From CAYTZN01 sp964442495 (lineage in GTDB: Bacteria; Pseudomonadota; Gammaproteobacteria; Legionellales; Legionellaceae), in contig CAYTZN010000003.1 in the NCBI GenBank assembly GCA_964442495.1, positions 85,601 to 149,600 of the forward strand: a stretch of 64,000 bases of DNA. Direction: 5' to 3'. Both the position numbers and the translations under genes were made by a program. Shown here in pieces: positions 35,427-45,281 of the stretch. Positions within the stretch are counted from its first letter, which is position 1; each line of letters starts with the position of its first letter. The notes beneath the pieces are model-generated. The model was given only the letters and a program-made list of their open reading frames with translations. It was not told the DNA's origin and searched no databases.

Positions 35427-36365
35427 ATGAGCACTTTAATTATTGTTCAACACGACAATCAAACCATGCAACCATCGAATCGGCATGTTTTAAAAGCGGC
35501 TTTGGCAATTGATGACAATCCTATTTTATTGGTGGTAGGTCATGATTGCAAAAGAGTTGCTTCTGAAGCGGCATCGCTTAAAGGCGTTCAAGCCGTTTGG
35601 CTTGCCGACAATGCTTGTTATGAGCATCAATTGGCTGAAAACGTTAGTCAATTGGTCACGTCCATTGCATCATCTTTTACGACCATCATGACGGCATCGA
35701 GCACCCAAGGAAAAGATTTACTTCCGCGCATAGCCGCACAACTTGATGTTGCTCAAATCTCTGATGTTATTGATATCCTTGATAAGGAGACGTTTCTGCG
35801 TCCAATTTATGCTGGAAATGCTCTTGAAACGGTCCGAGTTTTAGATAATCAAAAAACATTGTCTATTCGGACCACGGCATTTGATGCGGTCACTGAAACT
35901 CAGCCTTCATGCAGTATTGAGGTTTTAGACCAAACATTTATTTCGAAGCGTACCCAATTTGTTGAACACCAATTGAACCACTCTGTGCGTCCTGATTTAA
36001 ATAATGCAAAAATTGTTGTTTCAGGTGGACGTGGTTTACAACGTGCTGAAAAATTTAAATTAATAGAAGAGCTCGCGGATGCCCTAGGTGCGGCTATTGG
36101 TGCCTCACGTGCGGCTGTGGACGCGGGATTTGTATCTAATGATTATCAAGTAGGACAAACCGGAAAAATCGTTGCTCCCAATCTTTATATTGCAGTAGGC
36201 ATTTCAGGTGCCGTGCAGCATTTAGCAGGCATGAAGGATTCTAAAGTGATTGTTGCTATCAATAAGGATGAAGATGCACCGATTTTTCAAATTGCTAATT
36301 ATGGTTTAGTGGGGGATCTTTTTCAGCTGATTCCTGAGCTTATAGAACAATTAAAGCAACGTTAA
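35427..36365 (+). CDS. etfA: Electron transfer flavoprotein, alpha subunit
   Basis: The FAD-binding large subunit, 312 residues. The C-terminal FAD domain is clear: VVSGGRGLQRAEKF, then VGQTGKIVAPNLYIAVGISG and AVQHLAGMKDSKVIVAINKD. It follows etfB and precedes ald by 14 bases, with AAAGGAG before each start, so the three are likely one operon linking electron transfer with alanine/pyruvate metabolism. Confidence 0.97.
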   Translation: MSTLIIVQHDNQTMQPSNRHVLKAALAIDDNPILLVVGHDCKRVASEAASLKGVQAVWLADNACYEHQLAENVSQLVTSIASSFTTIMTASSTQGKDLLPRIAAQLDVAQISDVIDILDKETFLRPIYAGNALETVRVLDNQKTLSIRTTAFDAVTETQPSCSIEVLDQTFISKRTQFVEHQLNHSVRPDLNNAKIVVSGGRGLQRAEKFKLIEELADALGAAIGASRAAVDAGFVSNDYQVGQTGKIVAPNLYIAVGISGAVQHLAGMKDSKVIVAINKDEDAPIFQIANYGLVGDLFQLIPELIEQLKQR

Positions 36366-36379
36366 AGGAGTAAATACGA

Positions 36380-37498
36380 ATGTTAGTTGGTGTACCTAAA
36401 GAGATTAAACAACAAGAAAATAGGGTTGGTCTTGTGCCTGCAAGTGTGCGCGAAATTCTCCGTGTGGGTGGTTCCGTGGTGGTTGAAAAAAATGCGGGTA
36501 TGGGCATTGGTATTACTGATGAACAATATCGCACGGCAGGGGCTGAAGTTGTTGATACTGCCGATGAAATTTTTGCACGCGCAGAATTGATTGTTAAAGT
36601 GAAAGAGCTACAACCCATAGAATGTCGACGTTTACGAGAAGGCCAAACGTTATTTACTTACTTGCATTTAGCGCCCGATCCACAACAAACACGCTTGCTT
36701 AAAGAATCAGGCGTTACCGCTATTGCTTATGAAACCGTTACACAAAATGAAGGTGGGTTACCATTATTAACGCCAATGTCACAGGTTGCTGGGCGTATGT
36801 CTATTCAAGCAGGTGCGCATTGCTTGGAAATGGCGCAAGGCGGTAGTGGGGTTTTATTAGGTGGTGTTCCAGGTGTATCACCTGCTAATGTGTTGGTCAT
36901 TGGTGGGGGGGTTGTTGGTACAAATGCTGCGCGTATGGCCATGGGGATGGAAGCACGGGTTACGGTGTTGGATAAATCATTGACCCGTTTGCGTGAGCTT
37001 GATTTTCAGTTCGGCTCTAAACTAAATACTGTTTATGCAACTTCAGAAGCACTTGAACACTATGTAGCAGAAGCTGATCTGGTTGTTGGTGCCGTTTTAG
37101 TACCAGGCGCTGCAGCTCCTGTTCTGGTAACACGTGCCATGTTGCAAGCTATGCGTCCTGGTTCTGTGGTTGTGGATGTAGCTATCGATCAAGGTGGTTG
37201 TTTTGAAACCAGTCGCCCTACTACCCATCAAGAGCCGACTTATGTTTCAGAAGGGGTCGTGCATTATTGTGTTACCAATATGCCAGGTGCTGTGCCAAAA
37301 ACGTCTACATTTGCACTGAATAATGCCACATTGCCTTTTGTCTTAAGTTTGGTTACCAAAGGTATAAAACTCGCGTTACTAAGTGATGGGCATTTGCTAA
37401 ATGGTTTGAATGTGCATCAAGGTATGATCACTTATGAAGCCGTTGCACGTGATCTTGGTTACGATTACATTACAGCAACGGACGCATTAGCAAGTTAA
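36380..37498 (+). CDS. ald: Alanine dehydrogenase
   Basis: NAD-dependent conversion between L-alanine and pyruvate plus ammonia. The N-terminus MLVGVPKEIKQQENRVGLVP, the TYLHLAPDP segment with the catalytic His, and the Rossmann motif VIGGGVVGTNAA (about residues 174-185) identify it. The 372 residues match the family. AAAGGAG lies a few bases before the start. Amino acids are a main carbon source for Legionella, so this enzyme probably acts catabolically. Confidence 0.96.
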   Translation: MLVGVPKEIKQQENRVGLVPASVREILRVGGSVVVEKNAGMGIGITDEQYRTAGAEVVDTADEIFARAELIVKVKELQPIECRRLREGQTLFTYLHLAPDPQQTRLLKESGVTAIAYETVTQNEGGLPLLTPMSQVAGRMSIQAGAHCLEMAQGGSGVLLGGVPGVSPANVLVIGGGVVGTNAARMAMGMEARVTVLDKSLTRLRELDFQFGSKLNTVYATSEALEHYVAEADLVVGAVLVPGAAAPVLVTRAMLQAMRPGSVVVDVAIDQGGCFETSRPTTHQEPTYVSEGVVHYCVTNMPGAVPKTSTFALNNATLPFVLSLVTKGIKLALLSDGHLLNGLNVHQGMITYEAVARDLGYDYITATDALAS

Positions 37499-37521
37499 TG
37501 TATCCCGTTTGATTTTTCATC

Positions 37522-37544
37522 TCCTGCGGCTTTTGTCCGCAGGA
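37522..37544. terminator. Hairpin between ald and mrcA
   Basis: TCCTGCGG and CCGCAGGA form a perfect 8-base stem over CTTTTGT, between two convergent genes. It is likely a shared terminator, although neither strand shows a strong T-run after it. Confidence 0.5.
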
Positions 37545-37565
37545 ATTGGTGAGTCTAGCAATGTT

Positions 37566-39947
37566 TTAGAAGAGATGTTCCTCCGCGTCAGAGGGTTGTG
37601 AATTTCCCTGAGTAGTTGGGCTTGTTGGTGCTGTATTAGAATCTTCAGCACTGGGTACTTCATCTTCACGAAAATACTCAAGGATAGAGTTGATTTGATT
37701 CGTGGGTGCTTGTAATCCACTGGTGGGATCAATGTGCACAGTGACAACATTCCCAGGTTGTTTCATTTCTTGTTCAGGCTTGCCTTTTAGAGCTACTTTC
37801 ATAAAATCAATCCATATCGGAAGAGCGGCCTTTGCTGCATATTCATGAAGCGAATGCGGGGTATCAAAACCCACCCAGGTGGTGACCACTAAATTGGGAT
37901 TATAACCTGCAAACCATGCATCAACTTGGTCGTTGGTGGTGCCTGTTTTTCCGGCAATGTCTTGGCGATTAAGCACGCGAGCTTCGGCTGCGGTTCCTCG
38001 CTGTACCACACCCATTAACGCTGAATTCATGAGGAAAGCAATGTCTTCTGGAATAACGCGTGGGGCGATAACGTCTGGGTCAATAGATTTATCGGTACAA
38101 GGATTACACACAAAAGCCGGTTTTGCTTGCAAGAGTATTTTGCCATCATTGTTAGTGATGTGATCTATCAAATAGGGTTCAATTTTATATCCACCATTAG
38201 CGAATACGGCATATGCTGCTGCAAGATCAAGCGGGCTTACCGACAAGCTCCCTAGAGCTAATGATAGCGTGTGTGGTAAATTTGCTTTTTGAAAGCCAAA
38301 ATGGCTCGCAAAATCGACTGCATAATCAATGCCAATGTCATCTAGGATACGAATTGATACAAGATTACGAGAATGAATCAGTGCTTCTTTTAACCGTGTT
38401 GGTCCATTGAATTTTAGATTTTCATTGTGTGGCCGCCATAAATTGGCCTGGCTAGGATCATCTATAACAATAGGTGCATCGTTGATTAGCGTGGCAAGGG
38501 TATAGCCTTTGTTTAGAGCCGCCGCATAAACGAAGGGCTTGAAACTTGAGCCAGGTTGTCGCGCGGATTGTGTGGCGCGATTAAATTTACTTTTCTCAAA
38601 ATTAAGGCCGCCTACCAACGATTCTATGGCGCCATTTAGAGGGTTTACCGCCACAAGTGCTGCTTCGACTTGAGGGATTTGGACCAATTCCCATTGGTTG
38701 TTTAAAAACCTTACGTAGACAATATCGCCAACGGCGACAACATCTTTTGCATGAAGCGGCGCGTTTCCTACCCAGCCTTTTCTAAGTGCTTTTCGTGCCC
38801 AAGACAAACCTTGCCAGGGCAGGGTAAATGATTGTCCATGACGGGTGGCCGCGGTTGCGTCTTTATCACCGACGGTCAAAATAATAGCGGGCTCAAGGTC
38901 ATTAATAACAGGGTATTCATTTAGAACTTTATGGAGTGCATCAGGAGACGTTGTATCCACGTCTGCCACATTTGCAACAGGTCCCCGGTAGCCATGACGA
39001 CGATCGTAGGCCAGTAAATTATTTTCAACCACGAGGTTTGCTGTATTTTGTAAGGAGCCTTGGATGGTCGTATATACTTTATAGCCCTTAGTATAGGCAT
39101 CTTGTCCAAAATGGTCATATAGGGATTGACGAATCATTTCCGCTACATAAGGTGCGTGGACCTGAATGTTGGTGCCATGATATTTTGCAGTTATGGGTTG
39201 GTGTATTGCGTCTTGGTATTGTTCTTCATTAATGTATTTTTCTTCAAGCAAACGCTCTAAAACATGATCTCGACGCTTTTTTGCAGCCATGGGGTTTGCA
39301 ATGGGGTTTTGGGTGGATGGGGCTTGGGGAAGGCCTGCAATCATTGCAAGTTGAGCCAAGTCCAACTCCTTAAGTGATTTGCCATAATAAATGCTGGCAG
39401 CAGCACCTACGCCGTATGCTCGATTACCTAAATAGATTTTATTTAAATAAAGCTCAAGTACCTTTTCTTTACTTAATTCTCTGTCAATTTTAATTGCTAA
39501 AAGGATTTCATTAAATTTTCGTAAGAATGTTTTTTTACGGTTTAAGAAAAAATTTCTGGCGACTTGCATGGTAATCGTACTGCCGCCCTGAGATTTAGTA
39601 CCCGTTTGGATCATACGGACAGTTGCGCGCGCCAAGCCGAACACATCTACCCCTGAGTGGTCAAAAAAACGTTGATCTTCTGTGGCGAGCAATGCACGCA
39701 CTAACGTTGGTGGAATTTCTTCATAGGTGAGGGGGATACGTCTTTTCTCGCCATACTCTTGAATGAGTAACCCATCTTGACTGTATATTCTTAATGGGAC
39801 TTGTAGTTGCACAGTTTTTAAGGAGTCAACATTGGGTAACTGGCTTTCTAAGTAAATATAAAGTATGCCCGCGCCTACAAGCAGCACAAAGAATAGGCTT
39901 ATTAATGCCCACAATACTTTCCACCAAAAATAATGGGTTTTTTTCAT
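37566..39947 (-). CDS. mrcA: Penicillin-binding protein 1A
   Basis: A bifunctional peptidoglycan glycosyltransferase/transpeptidase of 793 residues anchored by one N-terminal helix (about 8-32). The glycosyltransferase domain holds the catalytic Glu in LLATEDQRFFDHSG (E90) and the GGSTITMQVARN block. The transpeptidase motifs are SSFK (S467), SRN and KTGTT. An OB-like insert lies between the domains, as in PBP1a. The C-terminal tail is Ser/Thr/Glu-rich. The coiled-coil gene at 39994 is 46 bases upstream on the same strand. Confidence 0.96.
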   Translation of the reverse strand: MKKTHYFWWKVLWALISLFFVLLVGAGILYIYLESQLPNVDSLKTVQLQVPLRIYSQDGLLIQEYGEKRRIPLTYEEIPPTLVRALLATEDQRFFDHSGVDVFGLARATVRMIQTGTKSQGGSTITMQVARNFFLNRKKTFLRKFNEILLAIKIDRELSKEKVLELYLNKIYLGNRAYGVGAAASIYYGKSLKELDLAQLAMIAGLPQAPSTQNPIANPMAAKKRRDHVLERLLEEKYINEEQYQDAIHQPITAKYHGTNIQVHAPYVAEMIRQSLYDHFGQDAYTKGYKVYTTIQGSLQNTANLVVENNLLAYDRRHGYRGPVANVADVDTTSPDALHKVLNEYPVINDLEPAIILTVGDKDATAATRHGQSFTLPWQGLSWARKALRKGWVGNAPLHAKDVVAVGDIVYVRFLNNQWELVQIPQVEAALVAVNPLNGAIESLVGGLNFEKSKFNRATQSARQPGSSFKPFVYAAALNKGYTLATLINDAPIVIDDPSQANLWRPHNENLKFNGPTRLKEALIHSRNLVSIRILDDIGIDYAVDFASHFGFQKANLPHTLSLALGSLSVSPLDLAAAYAVFANGGYKIEPYLIDHITNNDGKILLQAKPAFVCNPCTDKSIDPDVIAPRVIPEDIAFLMNSALMGVVQRGTAAEARVLNRQDIAGKTGTTNDQVDAWFAGYNPNLVVTTWVGFDTPHSLHEYAAKAALPIWIDFMKVALKGKPEQEMKQPGNVVTVHIDPTSGLQAPTNQINSILEYFREDEVPSAEDSNTAPTSPTTQGNSQPSDAEEHLF

Positions 39948-39993
39948 GTTTATTTATTTCGCAATGAAAGAGTAATCAGTGATTATATCTTGA

Positions 39994-40860
39994 TTAATTG
40001 CCATTATGCGAATTTGCATTAGGCGAGACTTCATTTTCTTCATCTTCCGTTAAAAAACTGAGCCCTTGAACAAGGGTAGACCAAAAAGAAATGGGATCTG
40101 GGGCACGATTAGGTGTGGCCGATATTTTGCCTCGATCCAGCGGTGTGTGCCGAGGGGCCAAAAGGCCTTCTTGCTGTTTGGGTTGCTGCATGATCATGTT
40201 GGTTTGTGTTTTAAATGACATTGCTTTATTTCGATCGATTTCTTTTTCTTGTTTTAATTCGTTATTTTCAGTCAGCAACAGCTGGTTTTGTTGAGATAAT
40301 TTTTGATTTTCGCTTTTCAAGCAAGAGATTTCGTGAGCACAGAACAGTAGATCTAGACTTTTTTTAATTTCTTCAATTTTTGCAGTATGTACATTGTCCA
40401 GCGCTTTGAACACATTGTCTTGAAGCAGTGTTCCAGAGATACATAATGAGTAACCGCGAAACATTGATCGTTGCAGGCCGTACATTTTAACAGCTTGAAG
40501 GTTGTAGTTGATTGTTACTTCAACAGAGTGAGATGTCATCATTAAGGTTTGGATATCCTGGATGAATTGTCGCACTTGTAATTTTATGTTTTCTGTATTC
40601 AATTGAAGCGCGGTATTATCAAACATGGGTTTTATCAGAGCGATATTATGCAAGACATACTCTAACAACGGTTTACGTGTTTTATCCTTTTGGGTTGCCG
40701 ACTCAATCATTTCAGTTAGCGTTTTTTGTAATTCAGCCAAAGGTTTTTCCATTAGATTTTCTAAATCGTTAGTGGCTTGGCGTGGAAGCGCAAGCTTATC
40801 ACTATGGTAATGAACAACTACCGTTATTAAAGCGTTTAATAGTCCTTTTAAATCAGACAT
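39994..40860 (-). CDS. Hypothetical coiled-coil protein, possible effector
   Basis: A 288-residue protein that I do not recognise. Residues ~165-205 form a coiled coil (ENQKLSQQNQLLLTENNELK). The rest of the N-terminal two thirds is helical, and the C-terminus is acidic and polar (FLTEDEENEVSPNANSHNGN), the composition seen in Dot/Icm signals. There is no signal peptide. An AGGAG-like AGGAGAT precedes the ATG. It could be cotranscribed with mrcA, but the content does not suggest a cell-wall role. Confidence 0.65.
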   Translation of the reverse strand: MSDLKGLLNALITVVVHYHSDKLALPRQATNDLENLMEKPLAELQKTLTEMIESATQKDKTRKPLLEYVLHNIALIKPMFDNTALQLNTENIKLQVRQFIQDIQTLMMTSHSVEVTINYNLQAVKMYGLQRSMFRGYSLCISGTLLQDNVFKALDNVHTAKIEEIKKSLDLLFCAHEISCLKSENQKLSQQNQLLLTENNELKQEKEIDRNKAMSFKTQTNMIMQQPKQQEGLLAPRHTPLDRGKISATPNRAPDPISFWSTLVQGLSFLTEDEENEVSPNANSHNGN

Positions 40861-41340
40861 ATAATCTCCTATGCATGGCTCATCTATGTAATTATATTTT
40901 TACTATATGGGATGGATTCATGTAGCGCAAGGTGGGTGAGTGTTATCAAAATGCCAGTAGTTGTTCTGCGTATAATCGCTGTATGTATTGAATATGGTTG
41001 ATATGCACAATTAATTCCATTAATGCGGTCACGAAGTGACTATGCAATGTCGGATCCTCTCATAGTAGACGCGTTGAGTAGTTTCGGCGTTTTTAGCTCA
41101 CAACAATTTGCAGAAACAGATAACAATGACTTGGATGAAAGTTCTGCCATAGCCACACTGGCCTTTCAAAGGCAGTGTTGCGCTTTTGTGGCGTATTTAA
41201 TCAACTATATTTTTAGTATTTTGGTTTTTTATATAAAAAATACAGTTTACTTGGATGCCTATGGCGTTGAATGATAAGCCGTATAGTGATACTTTTATTG
41301 AGTGACTCACAATGAAGTTGTCGTACGCAGGGAGCGCTGA
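40861..41340. other. Intergenic region upstream of fimV
   Basis: 480 bases between the divergent coiled-coil gene and fimV. An 83-codon frame at 41023-41274 includes a hydrophobic stretch but has no ribosome site or known content. A palindrome, GCCTTTCAAAGGC (41161-41173), sits within flanking CACT/AGTG arms. I see no repeat-1 or repeat-2 copy here. Confidence 0.45.
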
Positions 41341-43557
41341 TTGAAAAAAAACGCCTTATACACCGCGCTATTATCGTTGTCATTTTCACTGCATTCTTAT
41401 GGAATGGGTTTAGGTGATTTGACAGTAAAATCTTACCTTGATCAGCCCTTTAATGCCGAAATCGAATTAATTGATGTGGGTAATGTACCTATTTCTGGGA
41501 TCAAGGCAAATTTAGCTTCAGTTGAGGATTTTGAGCGAGTTGGTCTTGAGCAAATATATGCGTTAAGTTCCTTTAGGTTTAATATTGAAAAAAAAATAGA
41601 CGGCAAAACGGTCATTATTGTCAGTTCTGTTGATAGAATTTCCGAACCTTTTATACCTCTTTTGGTTGACTTGGTCTGGGCGGATGGTCAAATCTATCGG
41701 TCGTATACCATTTTACTGGACCCACCAAACTATCCTTTAACATTAGATAAACAAAAATCTTTGAACATGCCTAAGCGGCAATTAGGGTCTATTGATTCTG
41801 CTCGACAAGCGGGTGTTATCGATAAGCCTGTTTACGGTCAAGTTGAACGTGACGCGTTGCCTGTTGCTATAAATGATCGGGATGTGATCGCCTATGGGCC
41901 CACTACCGCAAACGAAACCGTATGGCAAATTGCTCAGCGATATAAAGCTGAGCAAATTTTATTACAACAAATGATTTTAGCCATTGTAGGTACAAATTCC
42001 TCTGCCTTTACTGAGGGGAATTTAAATGGTTTGAAGGAAGGCTCGCGCTTAATAATACCCAACAACAGTACCGCGAGTAAGGTGCCCGCTAACCTCGCAG
42101 AGCTTGAAGTATTAGCCCATGATAGAGCATGGCAAGCAAGGCGCGCGACGATTGAGCATGCATTGCTTCCTCCTTACATCAATACGTCAGCTCCTCTCCC
42201 GGGAGCTGAACCAAGCGAGTCTTCTTCAAATGCGCTTGCTTCAAGTATTCCACCTATTGCTTTAGGTTCCCAGACATCACCAGAAGAAGAGGGTAGTTAT
42301 TCTCGAATACTCTCGCTTCGTTCATCCATGCTGTCTCTTCGAGGGGAGGGTGAGTCTTATACGCCCAATACAAATAACACACAAGATGAATCCGAGCACG
42401 GAAGATTTAAATCTGAGATGAGTGTCATTGCCGCGGCCCTTCATTCTGTTCGTGAAGCCAATACCGTTTTAGGAGAGCAATTACGCACTTTGCAAAAAGA
42501 CAATAAAGAATTGAAAAAAGCGTTAGCAAAGCGTGAGGAAGAGCTTAAGCAATTACGGGAAAAAATGCGTTTGATGCTACAAAAAAACCTGCAAAAAGAG
42601 GTAAAAAGTCGAGATTCAATTCCGCAGAGTCTATGGCCGCTGATTTTATTGCTGCTTGGTGCGGGGGCAACCGGAGGGTTTATTTATTGGTGGTTTTGGA
42701 TAAGGCCTACTAAAGATATCAATGTTACTGGTGCATCTACACCTAAAGCGAGGGAGGTAACTCCTGTAGAGCCTAATCTTACTCTTTCTGAAAGTAGAGC
42801 GAGCGTGAGTAGTCTGCCTGATGACAACAAGCCCTTTATTAGTGAATTGTCGGCTGTACCTTCAGAAGAAAAATCACCATTGTTTGGGGATTACAATGCA
42901 ACCTCTCAAGCTGATGAGGTACCTTCTGGTAGCGAGTCTGGTATCATTCAAGACATTGAAATCCCTTCACCCGTCGTTAACGAAGAGCCCCTTACAGAGA
43001 ACATCGAGCTTGAGCTTAAAAGTGAGGAAAGCCCCCTGCTGGTCACTCAAGATGAGCAAACACTTTCTGATGCTGAGCCCATTGCTATTCATGAACTTGA
43101 AGTGCCTGTCACTAATGCTCCTCTTGAAGAAGGGCTTGAGCTGGAGATTAAAGGTGAGGAGCTGCTCTCATCTTTGGAAAGTGAGTTGCAGGAAGAGCCC
43201 CTAAACGATAGTCATGTGCTTGAATTTGAGCCAGAACAGGCGTCAGTGACGACAGAGGTCCCGTCTGAAAAAATCAAATCTAAACCTAAGTCAAAAAAGC
43301 TTAAGAATGAAAAAGAACCCGAAACGACGCAGAGTTTAGGGTTTGCTTTAGATCCTATTGAAGCGTCGCCCATAGAAGGGGGCAAGCCTACAAAAAGTAA
43401 GGTGGCCCTGGAAACACTGTTATCGTTGGCCGAAACTTATATAGGGATGGATGATATTGAAGCCGCCAGACAATCTTTAGAAGAAGTTTTAGAGCATGGT
43501 AGCGAGGCGCAACGCCTGGAGGCACAACGTATGCTCGATACCTTGCCTCCTAAGTAA
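41341..43557 (+). CDS. fimV: FimV-like pole-organising membrane protein
   Basis: A 738-residue protein related to Pseudomonas FimV, which organises polar type IV pili and signalling. It has a signal peptide, then the FimV N-terminal domain (GLGDLTVKSYLDQPFNAEIE, and later WADGQIYRSYTILLDPP), a LysM-like segment (ETVWQIAQRYKAEQILLQQM), a coiled coil near 380-425, one membrane helix near 428-450, a long acidic repeat-like cytoplasmic region, and a C-terminal TPR-like module (LSLAETYIGMDDIEAARQSL). The start is a TTG with AGGGAG seven bases before it. Confidence 0.92.
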   Translation: MKKNALYTALLSLSFSLHSYGMGLGDLTVKSYLDQPFNAEIELIDVGNVPISGIKANLASVEDFERVGLEQIYALSSFRFNIEKKIDGKTVIIVSSVDRISEPFIPLLVDLVWADGQIYRSYTILLDPPNYPLTLDKQKSLNMPKRQLGSIDSARQAGVIDKPVYGQVERDALPVAINDRDVIAYGPTTANETVWQIAQRYKAEQILLQQMILAIVGTNSSAFTEGNLNGLKEGSRLIIPNNSTASKVPANLAELEVLAHDRAWQARRATIEHALLPPYINTSAPLPGAEPSESSSNALASSIPPIALGSQTSPEEEGSYSRILSLRSSMLSLRGEGESYTPNTNNTQDESEHGRFKSEMSVIAAALHSVREANTVLGEQLRTLQKDNKELKKALAKREEELKQLREKMRLMLQKNLQKEVKSRDSIPQSLWPLILLLLGAGATGGFIYWWFWIRPTKDINVTGASTPKAREVTPVEPNLTLSESRASVSSLPDDNKPFISELSAVPSEEKSPLFGDYNATSQADEVPSGSESGIIQDIEIPSPVVNEEPLTENIELELKSEESPLLVTQDEQTLSDAEPIAIHELEVPVTNAPLEEGLELEIKGEELLSSLESELQEEPLNDSHVLEFEPEQASVTTEVPSEKIKSKPKSKKLKNEKEPETTQSLGFALDPIEASPIEGGKPTKSKVALETLLSLAETYIGMDDIEAARQSLEEVLEHGSEAQRLEAQRMLDTLPPK

Positions 43558-43866
43558 AGGTCATTCTTTAATCTTTAGGGGCTGTTTACAATTTACAAAT
43601 TCTACGCACCGCGGACAAGCCGCTGTGTATAGGTGCTTTAGGATATTTAAAACCAAATTGTCAACAGGCCCTAGTATTTATAATTGAGAAGTTAAAAATT
43701 AAGTTTATCTCTAGTCCTGATATTCTTGTTTAATCTATGTAGGGCAAACGCATCTATACGCGCAATACAAGCTCATTTGTGCTACAAAATTAGTTGTGTT
43801 TTCCCTGCCAATCTAGACAAATAGTGCGTGGTGTTATACATTGGCCGTTTTTACTGGGAATTCTGA
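43558..43866. other. Intergenic region between fimV and truA
   Basis: 309 bases holding the best-preserved repeat-1 copy and, nearer truA, a weak repeat-2-like stretch (about 43766-43805). No gene is supported. Confidence 0.5.
43576..43673 (+). repeat. Dispersed repeat 1, copy b (MITE-like, intact terminal repeats)
   Basis: A 98-base element. Left end TAGGGGCTGTTTACAA (43576-43591) and right end TTGTCAACAGGCCCTA (43658-43673) are inverted repeats matching at 14 of 16 positions. It is bounded by TA on both sides, which may be a target duplication. The centre carries GCGG-ACAAG-CCGC. It has no coding capacity, so a non-autonomous transposable element is the simplest reading. Confidence 0.7.
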
Positions 43867-44658
43867 ATGCGTATTGCCTTGATGGTTGAATACGACGGTA
43901 GCCAGTACCATGGCTGGCAAGCACAAGCTGGCCTGCATACCATCCAACAGGTTTTAGAGCAGGCGTTGAGTCGTGTGGCTGACCGTGATGTCAGTGTTGT
44001 TTGCGCGGGTAGAACAGATACTGGTGTTCATGCTACTAATCAAGTGATTCATTTTGACTGTGAAGCTGAGCGCACAATTCGTGCATGGATTCATGGCGCC
44101 AACTCTTATTTGCCTAAAGATGTGTGTGTGAAATGGGGGCGTGAAATGCCAGAAACATTTCATGCAAGATTTTCGGCTATATCCCGTCGCTATCGTTATG
44201 TGATTTATAATTCGTCGATTAGGCCTGCTATATTTCGCTCTAATGTTACGTGGCAATACCGTCCATTGGACCACCGCAGCATGCATGAGGCAAGTCAATG
44301 CTTGTTGGGCGAGCAAGATTTTACGTCTTTTCGTGCATTAGAGTGTCAATCAAAAACGCCGATGCGCAATATACTCAGTATCAAAGTTGAGCGAAATGGT
44401 GATTTAGTCGTTATTGATATTTGTGCAAATGCATTTTTGCACCACATGGTGCGTAACATTGCTGGCGTGTTAATAGCCGTAGGTTCTGGACGTAAGCCTG
44501 TTTCATGGGTGAATGAAGTATTGATAGCGAAAGACAGAAAGTTGGGTGCGGAAACAGCGCCTCCTTATGGGTTGTATTTGGTGGGTGTTCAGTATCCCCA
44601 GGAATATACAGTGAGCCAAGCGATTACCGGGCCGATGTTCCTTTTAGGGGGCATGTGA
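43867..44658 (+). CDS. truA: tRNA pseudouridine(38-40) synthase TruA
   Basis: Isomerises uridines 38-40 in the anticodon stem-loop. The catalytic Asp is D51 in CAGRTDTGVHATNQV. Other family blocks are VEYDGSQYHGWQAQ at the N-terminus, FHARFSAISRRYRYVI, and NAFLHHMVRNIAG near residue 190. Length of 263 residues is typical. The trpF start overlaps its stop (GTGA), and the truA-trpF pairing is common in gammaproteobacteria. Confidence 0.97.
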   Translation: MRIALMVEYDGSQYHGWQAQAGLHTIQQVLEQALSRVADRDVSVVCAGRTDTGVHATNQVIHFDCEAERTIRAWIHGANSYLPKDVCVKWGREMPETFHARFSAISRRYRYVIYNSSIRPAIFRSNVTWQYRPLDHRSMHEASQCLLGEQDFTSFRALECQSKTPMRNILSIKVERNGDLVVIDICANAFLHHMVRNIAGVLIAVGSGRKPVSWVNEVLIAKDRKLGAETAPPYGLYLVGVQYPQEYTVSQAITGPMFLLGGM

Positions 44659-45281
44659 TTTATTCTCGAACTCGCTTGAAAATGTGTGGAATGCGTCGTT
44701 CAGCTGATGTGCAGCATGCTGTCGCCTTGGGTGTCGATGCCATCGGATTGATTTTTTATGAGGGAAGCTCTCGTTATATTACCGTTGAAAACGCACGTGA
44801 AATGTTGCGAGAGGTTCCGGCGTTTGTTGGCCGTGTGGCGGTCTTTGTAAACCCAGACTCAGCCTTTGTTTTTCATGTTTTAGAAGTTTTGCCCATTGAA
44901 TTTTTGCAATTTCATGGGGATGAAACAAGAGCATTTTGCGAGCAATTTGGTCGTCCTTACATTAAAGCTATTCCAGCCACATCAAGTACTCATATTGTAA
45001 AGGCGTCCATAGAGTACCAAAGTGCGTCGGCACTGTTGTTAGACACTCCTTCTACCACACAACGTGGTGGTTCCGGGAAAACTTTTGATTGGAACAACGT
45101 CCCGGTACTGGACATGCCCGTAATTCTTTCAGGGGGGCTTCATCCTGAGAATATACAGGAAGCGGTTAAGCGATGTTCGCCCTATGCGGTGGATGTTTGT
45201 AGTGGCATTGAATCCTCACCGGGAATAAAAAATTTTGAAAAAATGAATGAATTTGTTGAAGCATTATGGGGAAGAGGATGA
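44655..45281 (+). CDS. trpF: Phosphoribosylanthranilate isomerase
   Basis: The third step of tryptophan synthesis, as a separate 208-residue TIM barrel rather than fused to TrpC. The N-terminal KMCGMRRSADVQHA carries the catalytic Cys, and GLIFYEGSSRYI, FLQFHGDET, LLLDTPS and SGGLHPENI follow. The start is GTG overlapping the truA stop by four bases. trpB starts within the trpF stop (ATGA), so the run is tightly coupled. Confidence 0.96.
   Translation: MIYSRTRLKMCGMRRSADVQHAVALGVDAIGLIFYEGSSRYITVENAREMLREVPAFVGRVAVFVNPDSAFVFHVLEVLPIEFLQFHGDETRAFCEQFGRPYIKAIPATSSTHIVKASIEYQSASALLLDTPSTTQRGGSGKTFDWNNVPVLDMPVILSGGLHPENIQEAVKRCSPYAVDVCSGIESSPGIKNFEKMNEFVEALWGRG

Noticed and set aside
41023..41274. 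83-codon frame upstream of fimV
   Set aside because: No ribosome site, no recognisable content, and an internal palindrome; more likely non-coding leader DNA.
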